Shown: positions 28,197 through 41,560 of the stretch, one piece after another
Layout: every line of letters starts with the position of its first letter
Position numbering within the stretch: position 1 is the stretch's first letter
From: Motacilla alba alba
Taxonomy: Eukaryota > Chordata > Aves > Passeriformes > Motacillidae
DNA: 64,000 bases
NCBI RefSeq assembly: GCF_015832195.1
Contig: NC_052046.1
Span: 37,538,911 to 37,602,910, forward strand
Direction of reading: 5' to 3'
Position numbers and translations under genes: made by a program
The notes under the pieces: model-generated
What the model saw: only the letters and a program-made list of their open reading frames with translations
Databases searched by the model: none
What the model was told of the DNA's origin: nothing

Positions 28197-29115
28197 AGAT
28201 GACAGAATCACAGGGTTGGAAGAGACCTTGAGGATCATCGAGTCCAACGCGTTGCCTAACACCTCAACTAAACCACAGCATCGAGTGCCACATCCAGTCT
28301 TTATATAAACACATCTGGGGATGGTGACTCCATCTCCCTGGGCAGACCCTTCCAGTACTTTATCACCCTTTGTGTGAAAAACTTTCCTAATATCTAACCT
28401 GTATTTCCCTTGATGCAGCTTGAGACTGTGACCTCTCGTTCAGTCAGATGCTGCCTGGTGAAAGAGACTGACCCTCACCTGACCAGAACTACCCTTCAGA
28501 AAGTTGTAGAGTGAGATAAGGTCAGCCCTGAGTCTCCTTTTCTCCAGGCTAAACAAACCCAGCTACCTCAGCCTTTCCTCACAAGGCTTGTGTTCCAAGC
28601 CCCTCACCAGCCTTGTTGCTCTCCTCTGGACATGCTCAAATGTCTCAACGTCCTTCCTAAACTGAGGGGCCCAGAACTGGACACAGCACGCAAGGTGCAG
28701 CCTCACCAGTGCTGACTAGAGGGGAAGGATGATCTCCATTGGTCCTGCTGGCCACACTATTCCTGATACAGGCCAGGATGCCATTGGCCTTCTTGGCCAC
28801 CAGGGCTCACTGCTGGTTCCTGTCCAGTCAGCTGTCAACCAGTACCCCCAGGTCCCTTTCTGCCTGGGCATTGTCCAGCCACACCGTCCCCAGCCTATAA
28901 CACTGCAGGGGGTTATTGTGGCCAAAATGCAGGACTCAGCACTTGGATTTATTAAACTTCGTCTTGTTAGACTCTGCCCATCCATCCAACAATTCCAGGT
29001 CTCTCGGCAGAGCCCTCCTATCTCCCAACAGATTGACACACACTCCCAGCTTAGTGTCATCTGCAAATTTACTAATGCAAGACTCAATCCCCTCATCCAC
29101 GAGATTTTTAACCTA
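28197..29115 (-). mobile_element. CR1 LINE fragment, 3' half of ORF2 and tail
   Basis: It begins at low coordinates with 'cacagggttggaagagacctt' (reverse of the CR1 tail) and continues with 'agctacctcagcctttcctc' and 'cactggacacagcac'-type blocks. It ends with the FADD-region reverse complement near 29100. Fragments of the reading frame remain on the minus strand, but there is no intact frame. Of the CR1 pieces here it looks among the less decayed. Confidence 0.85.
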
Positions 29116-32100
29116 CAGTTACAAGGCTTCTATTTTATGACTTCTTTAAAAAAAGATTCTAAATCAGCAAGAGTGAAGACATCAGCAAGCCACTCTTGTT
29201 AACAATCCATAGTGAACTAATATGAAAACACATGGCCAAGGCCAGTTTACTCTCAAAATCTACTATGGATAAAGACTGACTATTCAGTCTCCATGAAGTG
29301 TTCTCAGTGGTCTCAAGTCAATAATCACATCTTTCAGTTACAAAACCAAGCTTAACTGGAGCTAGGATTTGTCCCATCCTGCCACACCTGGAGTAAGTAG
29401 TCACTGGAGTACGTTCCATGAAAGCAGTACAAAGGCTTCCTATACCAGATGAACAGAACTTTTATTTCTTAATCCTGATATACCATGAATAATGAATAAT
29501 GCAACACAGACATAACATGACAAACTCATATGCTATGCTGTCTTGTGTGCAGAAATCTTTATTTCTATAATCCAACTAAAAATGCAGAGCAATGAATATT
29601 TAAACAATTTGCCAGTTTAAAATACTCTTGCTCTTGCTTTCAGTCACCACAGAAACCTTGCCCAGGTCTTAAGGTTTCTGACCTCTGGGGATGGCAATTC
29701 TTGCCCAAATGTGAATTCAACAACAGAGAAGCCAAAATATCAGAACCTCTTGTTAAAACTGTCAATAATTTAATACATCATCATTAATACTGGTAGTAAT
29801 CTGATTAGATTTTCCTATTATTCTGTCCATAAATACGAAGTTTCTGGGACCACTTGGCTTCCACAAGCTCTAGTTCTTTCTTCTAACCTTTTTGTCATGG
29901 CTAGTTGTATCTAGCTGGTCTCCCATGCCCAGTTTTCTCCAGTAGTCCAAGTACTAGTAAACTATGTATCACTAAATTGCCTTAATATACCTTTGCTCTT
30001 CACATGGACTAACCTACATGTTTTGACTCTCATGTTTTATTCTTTCATGTATTATTCTGTGCTGTCTCTTAGACCCAAATCTATTAAAACTACAACTTGA
30101 TATATTTACATAGTTGACATTTCCATCATCTGTGTGTCTTAACATTATATATACATATTACTGAAATGTAAATTTTGTAACAACAAAATCTAGATTAGGC
30201 AATTTTCTTTCAAATTAGTTTCAAAAAGATGATTTCACTTAGATATTTATTGCTGCATAAAAAACCATGAGGTAATACTCCCCATCAACATACAACTAAT
30301 ATGCCTAATTCAATAGCAAGAGAAACATAGCCACAGAAGTATGCCACTATAACAGAGCTCCCAAATAATTGAAATCATATCTTTGACAATTTATTTTATT
30401 CCCCTGTGTACATCTTCAAGTTTCAATATCAAAGGAAAATCAAGAGACTTGTTTGTGAAAGAGATGGTAAGAAGTCTTATAAGATAGCATGACAGTATAA
30501 ATGAAGTCAGACCAACAGCACACACCTCTGAATCAACTTAAACTTTTCTGCCCTCTATCAATGCATATTAAGTTCTACAAAGTCACCTATGCCCCAGAAG
30601 TCTTGCTGTAGTACACAATGGAGTACAAAGAGCGAGCTTGGAAAGGGACACATACACAACAGCAAACCAAAAAATTACTTCAAGAACATCAACAGCTGAA
30701 AAATATGATACTGGATGCCATCTGACTTAGAATATGCTTGCTTTCTATATGGGCTAACTTGCATATTTTTGATATCATTTCACTACAGAAATGCACTAAA
30801 TCTGAGGCACTGCAGAAGGCCTTCTGCTTTCACCCAGAAAACAAATTTGAGATAAGAAAGTTAAGTCTTAGTTTATCTCTAGCATCTTTGTAAGAGACCT
30901 GTCAAATCACGTTATTTGTCATGGCACCCAAAGGCTGACTTCTCACGTCTTGCAGAATATCTCAAAATAAACTAGATGTATTTTATACTGCAACATACAC
31001 TCTAATATGCAGAGAAAAACCGAAGTCTGGACATTTTAGCCTTTTCTTCATAATGAAGCTGACTGCCAAAACAGGGACATTTCACTTCCATGGGCTGAAC
31101 ATTATGCATGGGCAGAGAACTGTCTGTCTTGCACACAGGAATCAGTAAGTTAATGAAGACTGTTTCAGAAATAGTATGCATCTTCCCTCCTCACACTTTA
31201 TCTTACAAAAATGACAGTGGTTTATACTGCATCACCTAAACTACAGAGTACTTACATCCATACTTCACCAGGAAAATCAAGAACGTGTTTTACTACAGCA
31301 GGGACAAAAACCCCAAATATCAAAAGTAAGCCCTGATGACATGCTGACAAGAACTCAACACGCATCAGTACTTTGGAGGAATATGAATGAAGTGTTACAG
31401 TCAGTACTAAAAACCTTGCTGGTATCAGGCATGGGGAATCACTGTTCTACCTCATATATTCCCATTAAATACACACAGGAGTCCAAAACAGTTAAAAAGA
31501 TAAAACTTACACTATTTACATAGTTTAGTTTTGGTTGTAGTAATTGAACTCCCTTAGATGCCACTGTCAAAAAAAAGTGCCATCCAGATTACCCTGGAAC
31601 AGATTCTTCACATTATAAAAGCAGCAGTTGAGTTTGAAGGAATCTGTGCCATTGGATATCAGCACATTCTAGCTCTAAAACAATGTGTATCAGGAAGAAA
31701 AGTATTTCATTCACACTATTCAGTTGGACAGACTTAATTTAAGCTTTTATGCCCACAATTCAGGTGTATTTAAAAGAACAGCATAACTAAGAACATAAAA
31801 ACATAGGCATAAGAATCACCCACTTCTGGAAATGAAGTTGTGGTCAGGATAAGCAAAATTTGAAAGGAGTTAGCTCATATGAAGTACTATATGGTCTCAC
31901 AGCCATAAAGCTAGGACTTTTCCTTCTTCACATTGCAGGTAACTACTTTCCACCAATTTCCTAAACAAAGACCAGCACCTCTTAAGTCCAGCAACCCTGG
32001 TATTAACAACTCACACATCTCTGACTCAAAGGTCAGAACTGTGTTTCATCATACAGATACAATATTAAAGAAGACATGATTGCTGGGCTATTTTTAAACC

Positions 32101-32509
32101 AACAAGTCAAACAGGATTTTTATCTACTTAATTCACTCTACAGACATTTCATACTATTCTATGTTAAATGTAGCTTTCAGTCAATTGTCAACTTTTAGCC
32201 TTCAAAAGTTTGTCCTTTGCTTTGATTTTGGGTAAAATACTAGAAGAGTAAGTTCCTAGAAGCATCAATAAAGAAAAAAAGGAATTTAAGCTTTCCTTGC
32301 CACATAAATACTGTACACAATGCACAGTCACACGTAACCTGCAAGTCAGTTCTGCAAAACTGTCTCTCAGATAAAAGATGTCCAAGTGCCCAGAGTTTGC
32401 TGAATTATAGCTCTTTTACTCTATGAAGATAGAGCACATCAGGACTCGCTGCCTAAGCAGTAAATTATTTCAATTTCTCCTGAAGAAGCCACAGCCCATA
32501 ACTTGAACA

Positions 32510-32997
32510 GGTGCATTCTTCACTGTCTTAAGAACTGTCTGGATGGCCCAGCCCAGAGAGGGCAAGGGAGCAAGCTGGTAAAGGGTCTGGAGAGTAAGTT
32601 TCATGAGGAGCGGATGAAGCAGTTCTGGTTTATTCTGGAGAAAAGCAGGCTCAGGGGAGACCTTACCACTCTCCATAACTACCTGTAAAGTGACTATAGC
32701 CAGGTGGGGTCAGTCTCTTCTTCCAGGCAACCAGCAATAGGACAAGAGAAAATGGTCTTAAGTTGGGCCAGAAGTAGATTCAGGTTGGACATCAGGAGGA
32801 AATACTTCACTGAAAGGATTGCTGTACATTGGTATGGGCTGCTAGGGTGGTGGTGGAGTACATGATTGCTGCAAGTGCTCAAAAAATGACTGGATACGGC
32901 ACTCAGTGCTACAGTTCAGTTGACGTGGTCATGTCTGGTCAAAGGCTGGACTCAACAACCTTGGAGGTCTTTTCCAACCTCAATGATTCTAAGAATT
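32510..32997 (+). mobile_element. CR1 LINE 3' fragment
   Basis: Remnants read RLRGDLTTL-NYL, then 'aggttggacatcaggaggaa' and the tail 'ggaggtcttttccaacctca' plus 'atgattctaag'. The 3' end is intact and the 5' end truncated, the normal CR1 outcome. Plus strand. Confidence 0.85.
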
Positions 32998-35900
32998 TGT
33001 AGAAAATAAGTATTTAAAGAACACTGGTTTTAATCTTGTGAATGCTCAAGTTCATTTCACCATACCAAATCTCTAGAGTCTGATGTTGAAAAGACTTCTA
33101 AGAAGTCAGTGCGTGGAAAGGTTGAAAAGTTCAAGTCACAAAGTCTAATGTCACTTTATCTAATATCTGTGACACTGGAAGAGTTGAGGACAAAGAGAGG
33201 GTAAGACTGGGATACCACACAAGTAAAAAAGAGCAGCATTCTAACACTGAGGACTTGCCCCCAAGCATGACTTGACTGAGTATGAAAATGGCTTTTAATA
33301 CAGTAATTCTTCCCCATTTGCACAAAAATAGACTATTGGAAACTTATCTTCCAAGCTTACTGCAAATTCAAAGAAGAAAAATACCAGAGACTACATATAC
33401 TTATTATAACCTCTGCCACAGAAGCATGTACAAGTTTAGACTTTGCTTTCTTTACTACACATCTTGAAAGGACATGGAACTGTAAGATTATTCTATTTCT
33501 ATACAATAGCTTACTGAAAAATGGACTCAACATAAGCAATTATAAGCAAGTATTTTGTTATTTGTCTCAGCTATGTCTAAACTCCCTACAGAACAAGGAA
33601 GAACTGCTGAAGTAGGTTTTGGTGCACATATCTCTGAATAACCTCCACTGAACAAAATCTCAGTAGGTTGCTAGAAGGTTAAGCAGCTGTAACAGAAAGG
33701 CTTGAAACAAATATAGCCAAGTGTTAGTCTTAATTTGCTGCATTTTTCACTGGCGTAACATCAATGTATTTATTTATTAAGTTTGTTTTTAACAGAGATC
33801 TAAAATGCACTCCATAGAGAGAAAAACACAGAATACTGCTGCAACCGTACCTATTAAATTCAGAGAAAATAACTCCCTTTTCTTCAACATCTTTGGACAA
33901 TGACAGCAGCTCTCATTTAAAGCCACATGACAACTTCACTTAGATAACAGCTAAAAATGTTTAGGCACAGAAAGTGCTTAAACACAGAAAGGTTCTCAAC
34001 TAGCAGAGGCTGTCCTCACAATAAAGACATCCCATATGGCAACTATTTTTAGACTGTTAAGTATCAGAGGTTAGAGAAATCACATGGTTGTCTCCAAACC
34101 ACCAGTTCCTCAGCTGACTTTTATCTCTCACATAAAGAAAAGCAATTTGGGATAATTTTTAGAACTAACGTAGTTCAAATTTGAAAACTGTGACCCCTTC
34201 TGAGTTTGTTTAATTTCCATAACTACCTATTCTTTCCAGTAAGGGCCTGAAAGGAAAGCAAGCCTGTAACTTTTGACAAAAATACCTAGAACATTCAATG
34301 CAGATCAGCTGAGTTTACTTAACCTGGCTCTAATTCACTGCAGCTGCATCTAATGAACCACAAAGAAAAGCTTATTACTGCATTAAGTGACAGAGCTCTG
34401 TGGCTGAACACCCTCCAAGCTTCCAGCACTCTTCAGCTGGCTGTGCTTAGCATTGGCTACTGAACAACCTGTGTAGTGTAGCTAAGCATACAAAACCAAC
34501 AGACAATACCACCTCCCCCTGCCTTTGTAATTTTCAGGATGTATTATCAAGAGGGTATCAGGTAGAGTATGCTACCAGATACTTTCAAACAGTCAACTGC
34601 TAGCAGAGAATGTCTGCATTCATTTATTCATCCTTGAAGTATCCACGTGCTTTAAACATTGAATAAGAGTTATGGAGTTCTTGTAATGATAATTCATACA
34701 CAGACTTTGACATAGGAGTATCCAATCTGCCATATGGGCGACAGAATACCCTGAGCTGCCTGAAAGATCTTCAATCTCGTCTTTACAACTAGTGACTATG
34801 GGTGATCTAAAACCCTCAGGTCTTAATGCAACTTAGTTAAATATCAGTTAAAAACAAACATTACCTCTACATAAACACAAAAAAATAATTTAGGGATTCC
34901 CACAAAGAATTATATAAAATTTTATTTAAAATGGGCACATAGGTACAGTGCACAGGAAATCTCAGCGACAGATTACTAACCCAAGCTTAGTTCTCTAAAA
35001 TATTGTCAGTTCTCCCTACTGGGAATTTGGCCTTTGATATACTAGTATGTTTAAGCTCATTATTTTAAGACCATGGTTCCATAAGGAACTTCACCCATAT
35101 CCTTCTCCAATATTTCATGTGTATTTTTCCATGAGCAAGTTTTCTAGTCTCAAACAGAACTGTATGCAAAATAAATAAATCAAAAAGCATAATGAGTAAA
35201 CTGAAGTAATAAATATTAAGTTAAATGCATTTGCTTCACCTTCCTCCTCCTTTGTCAGAAAGGACAGAGGGAAGTGAGGGATGTGGTGCAGTAGCCTCAA
35301 AAGCCACTCAATATTTTCGGCTTTGACTAAGACAGATTCATACTAGGTGCTTCAAAATAGCACTGTCTAAGAAAAAAAAAAAATCAGTAAGATTAAAGGT
35401 CTCCCTTCCAACTGTGATAACAGAAAAGTGACTTTCACTGAAAACAAGAAACTTCACCAATTTACTCAACAGCTACACTCCTCTTTCACGGAAGTATGTA
35501 GAACACATATAACGACTCCCAAACACACAGGAGAAACAATGACTGAGAGAAAAAGCATTTTGTTCTAGTAAGTTAATGACCATTTTTTTTTGTTTGTGCA
35601 ACAGCACAGAGAGTGTTGAGCTTTCTACTTCATTTATCAAAGAAAATGTACAATTAAGTAAACATTCTTAAGTAAATCCTTCTGAAGGAAGGCGGGTAAA
35701 CCTGAAGGAAAAGAGGTAAATTAACCACACATCAAGTTCTAACACATAACAGCACTGATTTTAAACAGCCTTACAGAGGAAGAAACACTAAGAAGGATTT
35801 TGGAAATATCTTAGTATGCCCAAGAACTACAGGCTAAAATTAGAAAGGATGTTTCGCTCAGAATTTCTCTTGTATTTTTCTCCCCCTTTACTTTTTTCAC

Positions 35901-36003
35901 ACACTACCAAAACCACTTAATTGATGAAGAATTTCAGAAAAGACACAAATGGTCAGTGACCTCCTTCCCAACAGCTGATTTACAACACAAGTACCAACTA
36001 TTT

Positions 36004-36033
36004 CTCCCCTTCCACTCCAGAGTGGAAGGGGAG
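36004..36033. repeat. Perfect 14-bp inverted repeat with 2-base spacer
   Basis: CTCCCCTTCCACTC, then CA, then its exact complement. The arms are purine/pyrimidine strand-biased. The pairing does not extend outward. Confidence 0.85.
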
Positions 36034-37427
36034 TCCCAAAACCAACAAAAGCATCAAGCGAGAAAGAGTCTCTGAATAGTAACTGAAAAACTAATATAAA
36101 GTGGCAGAGGATGAAAAAAATCCACAAAAACAATTCTTATTCCCAGTATTTTAAAAAACAGTAAGTGGTGCAGTCTCCCAAGTGTCACACCAGCCTTTTA
36201 CATTCTGTTTTGCTTATGCAAAATACAGATTGTTATATTTCTCTACAGAATCCACTACAGTAAGTGGATTAGCTATACAGAGTATCATTACTAGCGAGGC
36301 TGAGGCTCTTCTCTGAGCACTAAGAGGTACAACTCTTAAGGTGAATTTCTGCATTTATGAAGACAAGACACAGAAAAGAAGCAACAGGAATCTTTCAAGT
36401 GAACTAGGAAAGCAGTGAGTCGTAGAGGTAATTCAGCAGGCAGAGAGGCTGCACTTGAAAAGCAAGTGGAGAGAAGTGGCATCAATTGTTTTGCAAGCCT
36501 ATCACAATTGGATTACCTGATCCAGAATAAACTGTGCCAGTGTAAACTGACCTAGCAGATTCTGTTCACCTCAGGGAGCAATCTGCTTCTGGGACTGCTT
36601 GTTCCTTCTGGTTTTTAGCCAAGTGTTTGTGATTCAATGATTGAACAGCACATAACTATGGGATCTTGGGAGTTCATTAAGGAGGTAAACACTCTTACTA
36701 CCACCTCCATGAAACAAACTCCTTCACCCCATGAAGGTGTATTCCCCAAACACTCTTGCTGCACAAGACTACAAACCAGAAAGAATATGAGTCAAGTTTT
36801 TCTGGCAAAACACAGGTGCTCCTGAAAGCTTAAAAATAAAGGACCTGAAGCCTCAACAACTTAGCATTTTATTATAAATATTTACAGGATGCATCCAGGA
36901 GAAGAGGAGGATATCTCAAATAAAAATTGACATAAAATGTTAAAGCACATCAACAAATCCAAGTAATAACAAGAAGAAATCAACAAAAGCTTTAGCAGGT
37001 GAGCAAGGTTGCTGGGAGCCCTCTACTACACAAAATCTGGACTTCCAAACCTTTCATGTTTGAAAGCTTCATTTACCTTTTTCAAAAAAGCTATAAGCTA
37101 TCAACCTTACAACCTGCTCTAACTGGGTGTGTCCGAACAGCTTTGAGGAAATGGCTTCTATACACACAGTACACATCCCAACATTGTCAGTGCTACTGAG
37201 TGGCCAGTCAAATCACCTAGATGTGACTATTTACCTTGTTTGGAAACCCCGACTACACGCCATACTTTTCTTCCTTCCTTTTGGAGAACTTTCTAAACTT
37301 ACCACATTAACTTTGTATTCTTACTAAATGAGAAAAAGACTAATGTCCTAGTAAGGAACAACTCTAATGCTTAATCCCTTTATCAGGTTCACCTGCAAAA
37401 ATGTGGAATTCAGCAAGTTTGTGGGGT

Positions 37428-37503
37428 GGGATTTTTTTTCCTTGTTTTAGGGGATTGGGTTCTTTTTGTTGTTGTTGGTTTTTTGTTTGTTTTTGTTTTT
37501 CTT
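37428..37503. repeat. T/G-rich simple sequence
   Basis: A low-complexity run of T with GTT and GTTT units. On the ELAVL2 transcript it is A/C-rich. Confidence 0.7.
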
Positions 37504-37724
37504 GTTGATAGCTGAATTTGAGTTACTAGAGAAGTTTAAAGAATCTACACACAGAACATAGACAAGAGACTTCTCACTTGCAAGCCTGATTTTGCAGACC
37601 CTCCCATGTTTCAAATTCTATAGCTGCTCCAGCAATTACATGTGCTGCTTCCCGTAAGCTTTCCAAAGCTGACATTCAATAAGGCATCACATACACTACT
37701 CTTAGAACATCTGACCACTTAAAC

Positions 37725-37930
37725 CACAGACTCACACAATGATCACTCAAGGTTGGAAGTCACCTCTGGAGACCACTGAGTCCAACTGCCCTTCTCAAAC
37801 AGGGCTAATGAGAGCCAGCTGTCCAGGACTACGTCCAGAGAGCTACTGAGCATCTCTGACATAGGATACCCCACCACCTCTTTGCTTCATTCCAAAAATC
37901 TCAACACAGAAATCTACCTAAAGAACTTGA
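37725..37930 (-). mobile_element. CR1 3' end fragment
   Basis: 'cacacaatgatcactcaaggttggaagtcacctctggagacc' is the reversed CR1 tail, and 'gagtccaactgcccttctca' follows. It lies 50 bases from another CR1 copy of opposite orientation, making a tail-outward pair. Confidence 0.7.
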
Positions 37931-37979
37931 GAAAGAGTAAGGAGATCTGGAATATGTCAATGGATCTGAAATCCTATCC

Positions 37980-38525
37980 ATATAGGGTGGGAGGTAATCC
38001 TTCCCACGTACTCAGCCCTAGTTGAAGCTGGGGCTTCATGTGGAGGGCTGAGTCGAGTTCTGGTTTTCTCAGCAGAAGTCAGACAAAGAGTTACCAGAAA
38101 GGGTCCAGCAGAGGCCACAAAGGTGATTTGGGGCCTGGAGCATCTCCCTCATGAGGAAAAACTGAAGGAACTGGGCCTGTTCAGTCTGGAGCAGAGAAGA
38201 CTGAGAGGGGATCTCATTAATGCATACAAATGTCTCAAAGGTGGGTGCCAAGAGGGTGGTGCCAGACTCATTTCAGTGGTGCCCAGAGACAGAATGAAGA
38301 GCAATGGCCATAAACTAAACACAAGAAGTTCCATGTCAACATGAGGAAGAACTTCCTTACGTTGACGGTGGCAGAAGAGTCAAACAGGCTGTTCAGGGAA
38401 GCACAAATACATTTCAAACCCACCTGGACACATTCCTGTGTCACCTGCTCTTGGTGACACTGCCTTGGCAAGGGGTTGGGACTGGACGGTATCCAGAGGT
38501 CTCTTCCAACACTGTTCTGAAATTC
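37980..38525 (+). mobile_element. CR1 LINE 3' fragment (different subfamily)
   Basis: The C-terminal ORF2 remnant WGLEHLPHEEKLKELGLFSL is followed by QRRLRGDLINAYKCLKGG in one open frame. A noncoding end with 'gaggtctcttccaacactgt' follows. The frame stays open for about 70 codons, suggesting it is younger than the other copies. Plus strand. Confidence 0.85.
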
Positions 38526-40324
38526 CGTAAGATACCACTAGCTGCTACCTTAGCACATTACTAAAACTTACATCCTTTTAAGAATGCAATGCAACATACT
38601 CAACCCTACACTATCATGCCCCAACTACTTCACCATCAGAGTAACTTTTGAAGAACTAGTAACTCAAGGAGACTGTTGCCAGGTTTAAGCAGGAAGTAAT
38701 TTTCTAACTTCCTATTATGGGTGAAATTAATTTGAACCACCTCCCTGTCATGACAGCTAGACTATTACCCAATTTTAAGGTTTAACAAAGCCCAGAATAA
38801 CTGAACAGCAGTCTCCATGACCTACTTGCAAGGGACCTCTCCCTGAAAGATGGGCAGAATATAGGCACATCTGATTTCAAGCGTTAGCAACGCAAAATCC
38901 AAGATACCCAAGATATTATGTTTGACTTTACTAACACATTTGTCCAACAATCTCATTTCTCCTCAGACTGAGTGCTGTAAAAGCCCTTCTCCCACTGCTG
39001 CCACAAAAGATCTCCTCTGTTCCTAGGGCACTGTGCTAAGTGTCACAGTTTGATAATGACCCCTCCTTATTATTGTTATGAGACACTCTCAGGTGAAACA
39101 TCCAGCAGCACTGCAGTTCTCTTTCTCACTTTTATACCAATAATCCCTGACATCTCACCTGCAACTGTAAACAAAACAAAAAGGCACTCATTCTACACCT
39201 AAGGTTTCGGAAGTCCAACTCCGTATCGTGTTTGCTCAAGTATGAAAAACCTCAAATTTGACAGCGATAACCAGCAGCCATCTACAGGCATAAAAGTTAC
39301 TCAATTACCAGCATCAGTTTTATGTCTCAAATCTATGGCAAACCATTTGCTTCCTGACACTGCTCCAATAAAACTCTGTCACATAAGAGACTTCTAAAAG
39401 CTCCTCTTTATTCTCTGGGGGAAAAAAAAAAAAAAATCTCACTTTAATAGCAGTTGTTGTCATACAGAAACCACTGGAGTTCAAAAAAAAAAATAGTCCA
39501 GACCCATCAGATACCCAGCCTGCTGTAAAACCTATTACCTAGTGTCTGAAAAGAAACTTGAACCTAAAACGAACAAACAAACAAAAAAAAAAAACCACGC
39601 CAGGGTATGTCAAACATGCTACACCAACCATCACCACCGTATCAAATCTCTTTATTACGTCAGTTTTTAGTGTCTGTTTCATGCATTAAATAAAATAGTC
39701 CACTGGCATTCAAGTGTGTTTATAATGAATTTCTTTCAATCCATTGCCTCACTGAGTTAAACACTCACCTTCCCCCTCAGCACAATCTGTCATACAGGGG
39801 TAACACTGTCTCACAATCAGGAAATATCACATAATGAATGATTCAAACTTACTGGAAGTGTTAATGGGCATAAGGCACAAAATAGTAACTTTTCTTTAGC
39901 TCATAACACTTCATTTCTGTACAGATTGCCAAAGTGCTTTTGATTCTGTTTTCTATTTTTTGCATCTGCTCAGCTCAACTGATGCACAGGACTCAAAATT
40001 TTGGAACACAATAAAGTTATTTAAACACTGACAGTTATAAACCACTTAAAACTGAAGGCCAGTTCTCTGAGCTTAAGACTTAAGAGCCATGAAAACTTGG
40101 ATGTGCTCACTGGACCTGTTTTCCTGAAGCTGTAAGTCTAGTAGACTTACTCTGAAAGACTACCTTAAAACAGGTTCAACCCATCTTCTACTTTTCATCA
40201 CCACCTTTGACTATGGAAATAGATACCAGATATTTGCTATTTTTTGTAGTCAGAAAAACCTATTTCAATCAAAATCTGTTAAAACACAGGAGTTCCTATC
40301 TGTGTCATAAAAGCTAAGCTGGCC

Positions 40325-40602
40325 ATCTCCAGGAGAGCAGAGCACCATCATGTGTAAAGGTTATCTGGGAAGACAAAAGCTGAAACCGCAAAGATCCTCC
40401 CCTTCACAGAGCTTTATATACTAAGCAGGATATCATATGGTCTAGAATATCCCTTTGGTCAGTTTGGGTCAACTTTCCTGGTGGTATCTCCACCCCCTCC
40501 TCACCAGTGTGGCATCACTTGTGTTCAGTGCAAGTACAAAGGTACTGCTCCATACCAGCCACTGTGAAGAAAATTAACTCTACTCCAGACAAAACCAGCA
40601 CA
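40325..40602 (+). mobile_element. Partial LTR of the same or a related endogenous retrovirus family
   Basis: The recognisable blocks are 'ggttatctgggaagacaaaagc', 'gctttatata...gcaggatatcatatggtct', 'aatatccctttggtcagttt' and the end 'aaaattaactctactccagacaaaacc', matching an avian LTR family as I remember it. The upstream part and a middle piece are missing. There are no viral genes beside it. Confidence 0.65.
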
Positions 40603-40734
40603 CTCTCACACAGTAACAGCCAAGAACCTACAGTATTTTCTACAAAGCCTACCCAGAGATATAAAGATACTTCTAATCATCATGCCTTTGGTGTCCTGTA
40701 CTGTTTTCTTCCACCCACCTCCCAATGGCTAAAC

Positions 40735-41560
40735 TCATCAAAATAGAGTAGAATGCCATCCAGAGGGACCTGGGCAAGGTCATAAAGTGGGAATCTCATG
40801 AGATTTAACAACACCAAGGTGCAAGAACAAGGTGCTACATATGGATCCAGATGTAGTCCATGTATTGACAGAGGCTGGGGGATGAACAAATGAAGAGCAG
40901 CCCTGTAAGAAGAATTTGGGGCTGCTGGTGGGTGAGAGGCTGGACATGAGCACTCACAGCCCAGGCACTCACAGCCCAGAAAGCCAAACGTGTCCTGGGC
41001 TTCAGCTAAAGCACTGTGGGGAGCAGGGGAGAGAGGGGATTCTGCTCCACCTGGAACCCTGCATCCAGCTCTGAGGTCCCAGCACAGGAAGGACATGCAC
41101 CTGTCAAAATGACTTCAGATGAGGGACACACAATTTGTCAGAGGAATGGAGGGAGGACCTCTTCTACAAAGACTAGGAGAACTGGGACTGCTCAGCCTGG
41201 AGAAGAGAAGGCTTCGGGGTGATGTAACTGCAGCTTTTCAGTACTTAAAAGAAGTCTGCTAGAAAGATGGAGAGGAACTTTTTGCAAGAGCAAGTAGTGA
41301 CAAGACAAGGGTAAATGGCTTCAAACTGAAAGAGTAGGTTTAGATTAGATATTAGAGAGAAAACCATAACAGTGAGGGTGGCGAGACACTGGAACAGGTT
41401 GCCTGGAGTTCGGAATGCCCCATCCCTGGAAGTACTCCAGGCCAGACTTAGAAGAAGCTCTGAGCAACTTAGTATAGTGGTGTCCCTGCGCGTGGCAGGG
41501 GGGTTATATCAACATGACCTTTATGGTATGTTCCAACTCAAACCATTTTGTGATTTTTAC
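40735..41560 (+). mobile_element. CR1 LINE fragment, end of RT to 3' tail
   Basis: 'aatgccatccagagggacctggg' (AIQRDL block) is followed by 'gagaggctggacatgagc', the 'cagcctggagaagagaaggct' block, RHWNRLPG and the tail 'ggttatatcaacatgacctttatggt'. A 15-base unit GCACTCACAGCCCAG is duplicated in tandem near 40950-40980. Inactive. Plus strand. Confidence 0.85.

Noticed and set aside
39755..39775. A perfect minus-strand donor AAG|GTGAGT in intron 1
   Set aside because: A single donor motif without a matching exon, acceptor or coding content. Such sites are expected by chance in 45 kb of intron.
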